Source of the DNA: a virus
Reading direction: 5' to 3' (one strand)
Length of the DNA: 64,000 bases
IMG/VR virus record: IMGVR_UViG_3300027730_000009
Coordinates: 27,974-91,973 of that record
Shown here: piece by piece, positions 33,933-40,731 of the stretch
How positions within the stretch are numbered: the first letter of the stretch is position 1
Layout: the number at the start of each line of letters is the position of its first letter
Translations under genes and position numbers: made by a program
The notes under the pieces: model-generated
What the model was told of the DNA's origin: nothing
The model's database searches: none
The model's input: the letters and a program-made list of their open reading frames with translations, nothing else

Positions 33933-35387
33933 TTATTGAGTTTTTTGATTATAATCAACAATTTTTTTCATTCTATTAATTTCTTCTGAAATAATTTTTT
34001 CATTTTTGTTTTCAACAGATTCTAATTGATTCATAATCTTTTGAGACTTAGCCGCCCCTTTTTTCAAATTAAGTGCACCTTGTTCAGTACTTTCACCCGC
34101 TTGGTCAACAGGTTGTGGGTATCTTTTATAAGATGCATTCATTTGCTCAGCACCATAAACATTGTCTTTGAAATTTTTATAGAACTTATCACCAACTTTA
34201 GATGGAACAACATTACCTAAGGCTTTTCCATCTTTATCGACTTGTGCATTTCCTGTTTTAGATGCTCCCTTGAGGTTAGCTTCAATCCATTCATCATTTG
34301 GTTTGATTTCATCATACACCAAATTGGTTTGACCAGGGAATGCAAACGCATCAATGTACTCTTCAACAGCATCAGAAGCCTTGTAAGCCTTCTTGGGAGT
34401 TTCTTTCATCTCACCATTTCCAACGGGAAATCCTTCAGGGTCCATTTCATATGTACCCTCAGACCCAGTCTTCAAATAATCTTTCATTTTTTTAACAACA
34501 GCATCTAAGTGGTCTTTGTTAACTTCCTTATTTTTATTTGAAATTTTATTAAAGTCAGGTTCAACTGACGAACTTTTCTTTTGCATATTGTTTTTTTGTT
34601 CTTTGATAATCATTTCAATTAGGTCAATGATTTCACTTTCATACAACTTTAAAACTTTTTTATTTGAATTGGACTCTTGTAAATTTTTACATTTGTCTTT
34701 ATTCATATTTAAATATAATTGAGCCATTTTAGCAGGGTGTCCTCCAATCTTTTTTGCCGTTGTTGCGCATTTACATGTAACATCACCATCACTATCTACC
34801 ATTTTCTTACGACTACACCATTTTGTGAAAGCACCCTTTTTCATGTCCACATCTTGAATCCATTTGTCATCTTTAGCTTCTTTAACGGGGTAAGTTTTAC
34901 CATCGACAGTAAAAGTTTTTTTACCTTCTTCTCTTGCCTTAGCTAACTCCCCAGAGAACTCATTTCCCTCAACAGTTTCATCTTCTTCACCCATTCTCTG
35001 TTTATCAATATTTGAATAAACACCCATTACTTTAGATTTTCTACCATCGAACTCATCTCTATCTTCATGGTCCTCCTCTTCGTACCCTTCATTTTTGATA
35101 TCATGGATTTTAGGTTTTTCAGTTTTGAAGTCACCATATGGTTCAACTTCATCATCTTCAGTATCTCCAAAAGTAACTTCTTTCATGTCTCTTAACTTTT
35201 TAAAGTCGGCTGAAGTGAGTTTACCTTTAGGTTTAGCAACATCAAGTTTATGTTGGTTTCCCTGTAACTTCTCGTTAGTTTCCATTTTCTCAACAATTTG
35301 AGATACTAACTTCTCACTTTTTTCTCTTAAAGATTCATTCAAAACCTTCTCAACAATTTTATCAATGTGTTTTTCAAAATTATTCAT
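33933..35387 (-). CDS. probable virion-associated protein (484 aa)
   Basis: A charged, low-complexity-rich protein, likely elongated. Short amphipathic helices of the type EKHIDKIVEKVLNESL occur at the N-terminus, again near residue 245 (LYESEIIDLIEMIIKEQ), and a related one at the C-terminus (SEEINRMKKIVDY). Between them lies a Cys-bearing stretch (FTKWCSRKKM, then TCKCATTAKKIGGHPAKM). Repeated helices of this type mark several putative structural proteins of such phages. No known domain. It opens a unit with a TATTTATTAA box 12 bases upstream and ends in a strong terminator. Confidence 0.7.
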   Translation of the reverse strand: MNNFEKHIDKIVEKVLNESLREKSEKLVSQIVEKMETNEKLQGNQHKLDVAKPKGKLTSADFKKLRDMKEVTFGDTEDDEVEPYGDFKTEKPKIHDIKNEGYEEEDHEDRDEFDGRKSKVMGVYSNIDKQRMGEEDETVEGNEFSGELAKAREEGKKTFTVDGKTYPVKEAKDDKWIQDVDMKKGAFTKWCSRKKMVDSDGDVTCKCATTAKKIGGHPAKMAQLYLNMNKDKCKNLQESNSNKKVLKLYESEIIDLIEMIIKEQKNNMQKKSSSVEPDFNKISNKNKEVNKDHLDAVVKKMKDYLKTGSEGTYEMDPEGFPVGNGEMKETPKKAYKASDAVEEYIDAFAFPGQTNLVYDEIKPNDEWIEANLKGASKTGNAQVDKDGKALGNVVPSKVGDKFYKNFKDNVYGAEQMNASYKRYPQPVDQAGESTEQGALNLKKGAAKSQKIMNQLESVENKNEKIISEEINRMKKIVDYNQKTQ

Positions 35388-35399
35388 TTTATTGTTTTC

Positions 35400-35409
35400 T
35401 TAATAAATA
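35400..35409 (-). promoter_or_regulatory. TATTTAT-class promoter box
   Basis: TATTTATTAA, 12 bases before the start at 35387. Confidence 0.45.
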
Positions 35410-35426
35410 TCAATCTTCTTTGAAGA

Positions 35427-36212
35427 TTACTGGTTATTTTTTTTATCTTGGATTTTCTTTAGGATTTCAATAATCGTACTTTCACTAAGACCTAATCTTT
35501 GACTTGCGTTTTTTAAGATGTGTTTCTTATTATCTATTTCGGATAAATCAATTGCACCAGCACCCTGATTACAATATGGGAATGTTAAACACTTCTTTTT
35601 GATTTTTACAAATTTACCACCCTTATAAATAGGTTTCTTACCACCTCTCCAATTTTTACTCCCTTTAGCAATAAATGCCGGTGTGGAATAGGCACCACTA
35701 GATGCTGAGGTTGTTGCCTCAGTTGTTTCTTCCTTTGACTCCTCAATTCTTTTTAATTTAGTGTAATAGTTGGGGTCTTCAGCCAAATGGTCCATAGCAA
35801 TTTCTTTCGCAATTTTCATATCATCGCTGTGTTCCATTTCTACTTTGATACCCTTGACTAGTTGTTGAGCCAAATGCATTATCATTTTTGAAATTCTTTG
35901 AGGACTTTGTTTTTTTACTGTCTTATCACCAACATGTTTCATTGCTAAATCGTATAGTGTTGACGCATCTGCCAGTCCACCTTTTAATTTATTATCTTCT
36001 TTGGTTTCTTCCTTTGTAAATAAAGGGGCTGAATATTGACCAGCTGAAGATGCACCTGTAGCTTCTTGTGATTCGATTTTTTTATTGTTTTCTTTCATGT
36101 CTTGTTGATATTTTATCGCATCACTCATAGTGTCCGAGTTTAATTCGATGTTTGGTTGTTTTAAAAATGCGTCTGTGACCGCTTTTTGAAATATTTGTTT
36201 TGTACTTCTCAT
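35427..36212 (-). CDS. probable virion-associated protein with duplicated motif
   Basis: A 261-residue protein with the same short motif twice: EATGASSAGQYSAPLF near residue 50 and EATTSASSGAYSTPAF near 165, each followed by a charged segment. The C-terminal part has KKCLTFPYCNQGAGAIDL and a last helix LSESTIIEILKKIQ. The Ser/Gly/Tyr motif is found in structural proteins of related phages as I recall it, but I cannot name a family. It lies one base downstream of the 81-residue gene and upstream of the 484-residue virion-type gene. Confidence 0.7.
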   Translation of the reverse strand: MRSTKQIFQKAVTDAFLKQPNIELNSDTMSDAIKYQQDMKENNKKIESQEATGASSAGQYSAPLFTKEETKEDNKLKGGLADASTLYDLAMKHVGDKTVKKQSPQRISKMIMHLAQQLVKGIKVEMEHSDDMKIAKEIAMDHLAEDPNYYTKLKRIEESKEETTEATTSASSGAYSTPAFIAKGSKNWRGGKKPIYKGGKFVKIKKKCLTFPYCNQGAGAIDLSEIDNKKHILKNASQRLGLSESTIIEILKKIQDKKNNQ

Positions 36213-36213
36213 T

Positions 36214-36459
36214 TTATGCGTTTTTCAATCTTGGTTCCCAATAACTTCTGTTCATCCACATAAATTGGTAAAACTCTCTAAACATCTTAACAACCAACTC
36301 TTTAACCTCACCTTCGAGTTTACCTCTTTTGATTTCCTTAGCAATTTTATCCAACATTTTGTCTTCAAATTGTTTTAGAGTTTGGCTATCAAGAAACTGT
36401 TTGATTTCTTTTCTAACCAAGACCTCTATTTCTTTCATATCTGTATTTGTCAGTGCCAT
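36214..36459 (-). CDS. small helical phage protein (81 aa)
   Basis: A fully helical protein: KEIEVLVRKEIKQFLDSQTLKQ, a basic middle (KEIKRGKLEG), then VVKMFREFYQFMWMNRSYW. The pattern occurs as a conserved small protein next to structural genes in related phages. Its start overlaps the stop of the spanin-like gene by one base. Function unknown. Confidence 0.75.
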   Translation of the reverse strand: MALTNTDMKEIEVLVRKEIKQFLDSQTLKQFEDKMLDKIAKEIKRGKLEGEVKELVVKMFREFYQFMWMNRSYWEPRLKNA

Positions 36460-36887
36460 TACTTTGTAATTAAAAAATATGCTAAGGTTATTATGACACC
36501 CGAAGACATCAAATTAGTAAACTTAGACTTAACTTTTTGTTTTTTTAGTTCCTTACTCACAGTCTTAAACTCACTATCAAGGATTACAACTTTTCTTTCA
36601 AGACCCTCAATGATTTTTTTATTGTTTTCATCAACAGTTTTGAAAGTCGAAATCATCTCATCTTGTGTTTTAGATTTGGTTTCTAATTCTGTAATATGTA
36701 GATTAGCTTGAGTTAACTGTGCCATTGCAGAGTCACCCCTGACTAAATCAACCACAATTCTCTTTACAACAGGAACAGGAATTTTAATGAATTCTTGTGT
36801 CGTTGTAGCGTTCTGACAGAAAAGTGACGAGTTGGTTATGGTCAAACCCACGAACAACATTAATTTTTTCACCGTATTCACCTGCAA
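36459..36887 (-). CDS. exported coiled-coil protein with C-terminal TM (spanin-like)
   Basis: A 142-residue protein with an N-terminal signal sequence (KKLMLFVGLTITNSSLFCQ), the segment VPVVKRIVVDLVRGDSAMAQL, a long coiled coil, and a C-terminal membrane helix (MSSGVIITLAYFLITK). Signal, coiled coil and C-terminal helix is the layout of unimolecular spanins, but the Cys is not preceded by a proper lipobox and may just mark a normal cleavage site. Its first 104 bases overlap the upstream gene in another frame. Nearby amidase and membrane genes support a lysis role. Confidence 0.75.
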   Translation of the reverse strand: MQVNTVKKLMLFVGLTITNSSLFCQNATTTQEFIKIPVPVVKRIVVDLVRGDSAMAQLTQANLHITELETKSKTQDEMISTFKTVDENNKKIIEGLERKVVILDSEFKTVSKELKKQKVKSKFTNLMSSGVIITLAYFLITK

Positions 36888-37170
36888 TTTGATTTTTAAT
36901 ATCTTTTATGGTTTTAAGGTTTTCATCCATAACCACTAACTTTTCCTCATATTGTTGAATCTCATCATAGAGGATATTTTGTTCTAATTTAATTGTTTCG
37001 ATGTCTTCATCGATTTTCTTTAATTCCTCAACCGCACCTGCAGACATTTTTACTGAAGGTGTTAATACGAAAATTACCCAATACAAAACAAACAGGAAAC
37101 CTAATCCGATTCCAATTTGTTTGTAATAGGTTTTCACTATGGGTATAATTTTATCAAAGTTCATCTTCAT
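36784..37170 (-). CDS. N-terminally anchored coiled-coil protein (Rz-like inner spanin candidate)
   Basis: The start is placed at 37170 (MKMNFDKIIPIVK), which overlaps the end of the upstream gene by 17 bases. A single membrane helix at about 19-38 (IGIGLGFLFVLYWVIFVL) is followed by about 80 residues of coiled coil in the presumed periplasm. This is the topology of Rz-type inner-membrane spanins. The next gene begins inside this one in a different frame, as in Rz/Rz1 pairs. Assignment rests on layout and context, not on sequence similarity. Confidence 0.75.
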   Translation of the reverse strand: MKMNFDKIIPIVKTYYKQIGIGLGFLFVLYWVIFVLTPSVKMSAGAVEELKKIDEDIETIKLEQNILYDEIQQYEEKLVVMDENLKTIKDIKNQIAGEYGEKINVVRGFDHNQLVTFLSERYNDTRIH

Positions 37171-37738
37171 AACCAACTTGTTTGCGGATTGCCAGTACTC
37201 TCGCCCATCTAGCTTTAAACTTACCATAGTAATCATATAGATTATCTATCATTGTCTTACTGTCGTCATCTAGTTTGATTAAGTTTCCATCGATGTATAC
37301 CCCCGAACTTTCTCCAATGGTGTAAAGGAACCCAAAATCTTTATCAATGATACTTCCTGACCATTCAACCGTATTAGAATATACATTCAACTGGTTAAAC
37401 TCTGTAAGGTCTGAAACCTCATTATTGAATTCATCAATAGTATCTTGGAACGCCACTTTATCATCAGTGGTAATTTCCGTGGAAGCTTTGGTGGGACCGT
37501 GGATAGCCAAGATATTACCTGAGATTCTGTATTTTGTCTCGAATTCTTCTTGAGCCTCTTTCGGGTCAAGTGTTGTTAGTTGAGATTGTGTGGCAACATC
37601 ATCACCAATTTTATCGGTTATGTCTGTGGCGACATCAACTTGTCCAAGTTTCTCGGCATTTAGTTGTTCGTTGATAAGTCTGGCGTTTTTAACCAAGTTT
37701 TTGATTTCATCGTATCTTTCGTTCATCAAATTGTTCAT
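37154..37738 (-). CDS. hypothetical phage protein in lysis region (194 aa)
   Basis: The start is placed at 37738 (MNNLMNERYDEIKNLVKNAR), overlapping the amidase end by 32 bases. The N-terminal third is helical, and the rest looks beta-rich (SGNILAIHGPTKASTE, YSNTVEWSGSII). No known domain or signal peptide. Position between the amidase and the spanin-like genes suggests co-expression at the end of infection. It could be a virion protein. Confidence 0.75.
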   Translation of the reverse strand: MNNLMNERYDEIKNLVKNARLINEQLNAEKLGQVDVATDITDKIGDDVATQSQLTTLDPKEAQEEFETKYRISGNILAIHGPTKASTEITTDDKVAFQDTIDEFNNEVSDLTEFNQLNVYSNTVEWSGSIIDKDFGFLYTIGESSGVYIDGNLIKLDDDSKTMIDNLYDYYGKFKARWARVLAIRKQVGYEDEL

Positions 37739-38327
37739 ATTCAAATATTTTTTTAAAGTTGTTGAAATCAAACGCAGGACTCAAATCGGTAAATCTTTGG
37801 TTAAAATTACTTCGTGAACACACTCCACTGAATAATTCAATACCTTCGATTTTAGTATTGTGTCCTACGAATTTACGGGGGATTTTATGTTCATCACACA
37901 ACCACTTACACAATTCAGTCGTTTTATCAACTTGAACATCAGTATATGGTTGCCAAAGTCCGTAATCTCTCCACCTTTTTTCGTAAACCTCTTGTTTATA
38001 AATATTACCAATCCAATTCAAGTGGTAACTACTTAATGGTTTTCTAGTTAACCATCCAAGATTCTCTAAACTTATTATAATACCGTCTTTATTTAATATT
38101 TCATTACCGAAAAAGTTGGAGATGGAATTAGTGGATAATAACTGTATTATTTTACCATCCCTACCAATAACAAAGTGTGGTAATCGACAATAATTTCCAT
38201 TATGTCTTAATCGAAGAGAGGTCAGATATTCTCCAACCTCTCTTGATGTATGACATAGGATTATTTGTCTTTTATTTTTATTTTTTCCAAGACCTTTAAA
38301 TTTTCCAAAATGGGAAATAACTTCCAT
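37707..38327 (-). CDS. N-acetylmuramoyl-L-alanine amidase (endolysin)
   Basis: A 206-residue amidase_2/PGRP-type enzyme: LCHTS with zinc ligand H26, RLPHFVIGRDGKIIQLL at about 48-64, the SLENLGWL strand, VGHN with the second His, and TDLSPAFDF near the C-terminus in the place of the usual DPG..F. It cleaves the bond between muramic acid and the peptide stem. No signal peptide or cell-wall-binding domain is visible, so it needs a holin for release. It follows a multi-TM gene directly (1-base overlap) and precedes spanin-like genes. Confidence 0.88.
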   Translation of the reverse strand: MEVISHFGKFKGLGKNKNKRQIILCHTSREVGEYLTSLRLRHNGNYCRLPHFVIGRDGKIIQLLSTNSISNFFGNEILNKDGIIISLENLGWLTRKPLSSYHLNWIGNIYKQEVYEKRWRDYGLWQPYTDVQVDKTTELCKWLCDEHKIPRKFVGHNTKIEGIELFSGVCSRSNFNQRFTDLSPAFDFNNFKKIFEYEQFDERKIR

Positions 38328-39004
38328 TAGGGTTTGGTGTAAGTTAATCGGTTTATTTTAGTTTGGTCTTCGATTTCCTCAGGTTTTTCTTCATTTCGTT
38401 GAATTTGACTAATGACCTCTTCCAATTTTTGTAGTTCATCCTCGGTCGGAGTGTATTTTTGGTTTTCTATTTCACCTTCTTTTCTACCAGCTTCCTTGGA
38501 TAATTCATCGATATCCACAACAGGGTGAATTTCTTTTTTCTTACTTTCTTGCTCAAACTTAACCAACATGTGAAGAAACGATAATGAAATTAAAGGTAAC
38601 ATCCCACCAGCAAAAAGGGCTAAAAATCTTTTATGAGAAATAAGATTTCCACCCTCAACACCCAAATAACTTACCACAGGGTCAACCATTTCCACCCAAT
38701 CCAAAAATATCTTCGAACTTACATCAATGTACTGATAAGCAAAAAAGATATTACCCAAAAACTGAATGAAAGTAACTATTCCGAAAGGAACATAAACTAC
38801 TCTTCCCATGTTTGCCGAGATTGCCGCAAGGGCCGATAATGCTGCGATTTCTATACCAATTGACAAATAAATTGCCCAAGATATTGGGTTAGTTATTCCA
38901 TACCACGAAGTCACGTGAGAAATAGAAACAAACGCAACGGTGAGAATAGGAATCAAAAACGCCATATAGATGATGTTTCTGAAATTCTTCTGAAACCAAC
39001 TCAT
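38327..39004 (-). CDS. four-TM membrane protein with acidic tail (holin candidate)
   Basis: A 225-residue protein with about four hydrophobic helices in the first 145 residues (AFLIPILTVAFVSI, WAIYLSIGIEIAALSALAAI, VPFGIVTFIQFLGNIFF, LFAGGMLPLISLSFL) and a charged, mostly acidic cytoplasmic tail of about 75 residues. It overlaps the amidase by one base. The location suggests a holin or a lysis regulator, but the long tail is unusual for a holin, and no family is recognised. Confidence 0.75.
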   Translation of the reverse strand: MSWFQKNFRNIIYMAFLIPILTVAFVSISHVTSWYGITNPISWAIYLSIGIEIAALSALAAISANMGRVVYVPFGIVTFIQFLGNIFFAYQYIDVSSKIFLDWVEMVDPVVSYLGVEGGNLISHKRFLALFAGGMLPLISLSFLHMLVKFEQESKKKEIHPVVDIDELSKEAGRKEGEIENQKYTPTEDELQKLEEVISQIQRNEEKPEEIEDQTKINRLTYTKP

Positions 39005-39005
39005 T

Positions 39006-39287
39006 TTATTTTGCCCTTAAATTTTTGATTTCCTCTTCGATTTCAGTTTGTCTTCTAACATCTAACAATTTTCTGTCGGTTGCTTGAATCATTCTTTTCT
39101 CTACTTCCAACCCACTGATAAGAAGTTCTTTGTTGAACTCACTTTGGGTTACTGAAGAATCTTTTATTTCTTTTATTTCTTTTTTGATTGCTGTGAGTTC
39201 TCTACCGTCCCCACAACTTTTAAAAAAGTTTAACACCGCAATTACTAACACAATTACCGTAAAATTTTTTTTGATAAATTCTTTCAT
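39006..39287 (-). CDS. small anchored coiled-coil protein (93 aa)
   Basis: An N-terminal membrane helix (FTVIVLVIAVLNFF) is followed by KSCGDGREL and a coiled coil to the end. It is the first gene of the lysis module, with a TATTTATTAT box 26 bases upstream. The KSCGD segment after the helix could be a lipid or disulfide site. The layout resembles small spanin-like or holin-accessory proteins. No sequence family is recognised. Confidence 0.75.
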   Translation of the reverse strand: MKEFIKKNFTVIVLVIAVLNFFKSCGDGRELTAIKKEIKEIKDSSVTQSEFNKELLISGLEVEKRMIQATDRKLLDVRRQTEIEEEIKNLRAK

Positions 39288-39313
39288 AATAATAAAAATT
39301 TTTACTTTTTATT

Positions 39314-39323
39314 ATAATAAATA
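39314..39323 (-). promoter_or_regulatory. TATTTAT-class promoter box
   Basis: TATTTATTAT, 26 bases before the start at 39287, heading the lysis module. Confidence 0.45.
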
Positions 39324-39337
39324 CTAATCAACAAGAA

Positions 39338-40138
39338 TTAAAGGTATTCGAATAGTTCCCCCGATTCGTTTCGTAGTTTTCTGAGTGCTTTTTCTTTGAT
39401 TTGACGAACTCTTTCTTTAGTTAGTTTAAAGTCATTACCAATGTCTTCAAGTGTTCTTGACTGACCTGACAGACCAAAATAGTCTTCAATAATAACCCTT
39501 TCTCTTTCATCCAAGATATTCATAATACCAAAAAGTTTTTCCTTTAACATCTCTTTGGTATCAAAAATTGCATCGGGTAATGCTGCATCAGGGTTTTTGA
39601 TAACATCCAACAAAGTATCCCCCTCTTCATTTAAAGGTGCATCATAGTTGATTGTATATGGTAATAATGCAAATTTGTCGGGCAAATCTTCTCCGTTGTT
39701 TTCAACCACCTTTTTTGCCTTGTGAAGTTCTTGAACCACATTGACAGGAAGACGAATAGTACGCGAATTTTCATTTAAACACTGCAAAATAGATTGACGA
39801 ATCCACCACACCGCATATGAAATAAAACGAAGTTGTTGTGTCCAATCGAACTTTTGGACAGCCTTTAGAAGTCCCATATTACCCTCAGCAATCAAATCAG
39901 CCAATTCCATACCTTGGTTTTGATACTGTTTTGCTACGGTAATAACAAAACGAAGGTTACCCACCAAGAGTTCACGCTCGATTTCTTTTTTTTCAACCAA
40001 AGAAATATTACCTGAGAGGATTCTTTGAGCCAGTTCCCGTTCTCTATCGGGAGTCATTACCTTAATTTTACGAATATCTTTTAGATAGGTTGCGATTTCT
40101 TCTTGGTTAATTGGAATGGTAGATAGTTTGTCTTTCAT
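39338..40138 (-). CDS. RNA polymerase sigma-70 factor (RpoD-like)
   Basis: A 266-residue sigma factor close in length to Bacteroidota RpoD. Region 1.2 is IATYLKDIRKI. Region 2 runs from LVGNLRFVITVAKQYQNQG to RFISYAVWWIRQSILQ. Region 3 is short. Region 4 is LDERERVIIEDYFGL and the helix-turn-helix DFKLTKERVRQIKEKALRK. It should redirect host RNA polymerase to phage promoters. T4 instead uses a highly diverged sigma (gp55), so a full RpoD-like factor is notable. It lies downstream of a gene with a host-type TATCTTTG box, consistent with early production and later promoter switching. Confidence 0.95.
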   Translation of the reverse strand: MKDKLSTIPINQEEIATYLKDIRKIKVMTPDRERELAQRILSGNISLVEKKEIERELLVGNLRFVITVAKQYQNQGMELADLIAEGNMGLLKAVQKFDWTQQLRFISYAVWWIRQSILQCLNENSRTIRLPVNVVQELHKAKKVVENNGEDLPDKFALLPYTINYDAPLNEEGDTLLDVIKNPDAALPDAIFDTKEMLKEKLFGIMNILDERERVIIEDYFGLSGQSRTLEDIGNDFKLTKERVRQIKEKALRKLRNESGELFEYL

Positions 40139-40141
40139 AGA

Positions 40142-40675
40142 TTAGTTACTTAGGGTATTTAAAATTTGTCGTTCTTTGTTATTGAGGGATTTATATCCGT
40201 AAATATGGATTTTCTCCAAAATTTGGTCAAGGCTTGGTTCTTTAGGTTTAGTCTTTAATAGTTTGATTTCATCTTCTTCCTCGTCGTCAAAAACGATGGG
40301 TAGATTAATCAAATCTTGTTCCAAAAGACCATCCTCACCTTTACGAATTTTATCCATATCGATAACCATGTTTGAGTTCTCACTCTCACTGAGGTCCATA
40401 AGATGTCTTTTCATGGAGTTATCCATGTAGTAAGAGAGTTTTTTTTCTTCAGAAACAAAAAACATATTTACCATATCGTATTGTATTGCCGAATGGATAA
40501 ACATATAGATTTCTTCTTGGGAGTTTTCACTTTGAAAATGGCAGATTATTGACAAATCGTTATAATTAAATTTTAGATTTTCAGATTCAACCACTGGGGT
40601 GATACAAGTCATCACTTCATAAACAGTTCGTGTATTTTTAAACTCACCAAAGAGAATAACAATATAGTCTTTCAT
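40142..40675 (-). CDS. hypothetical protein upstream of sigma factor (177 aa)
   Basis: The start is placed at 40675 (MKDYIVILFGEF), because the earlier frame start lies inside the promoter box. The first 85 residues look like an alpha/beta domain, the middle is acidic, and the end PSLDQILEKIHIYGYKSLNNKER matches the short C-terminal motif (LD.ILdKi...G..SLt..E) known from some Bacteroidota proteins such as rhomboids. It is three bases upstream of the sigma gene, so a regulatory link such as an anti-sigma or sigma partner is possible but unproven. Confidence 0.78.
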   Translation of the reverse strand: MKDYIVILFGEFKNTRTVYEVMTCITPVVESENLKFNYNDLSIICHFQSENSQEEIYMFIHSAIQYDMVNMFFVSEEKKLSYYMDNSMKRHLMDLSESENSNMVIDMDKIRKGEDGLLEQDLINLPIVFDDEEEDEIKLLKTKPKEPSLDQILEKIHIYGYKSLNNKERQILNTLSN

Positions 40676-40696
40676 AGTTTTTGTGTTTTTATAAAT

Positions 40697-40704
40697 CAAA
40701 GATA
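40697..40704 (-). promoter_or_regulatory. Bacteroidota -7 box (TATCTTTG)
   Basis: TATCTTTG, 21 bases before the start at 40675, heading the sigma operon. Confidence 0.5.
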
Positions 40705-40731
40705 CAATCCTAATATGATATTATTCTATCA

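Noticed and set aside
36459-36887. Assignment as a lipoprotein unimolecular spanin
   Set aside because: The Cys after the signal follows S-L-F, not a lipobox with a small residue before Cys. Kept only as spanin-like by layout.
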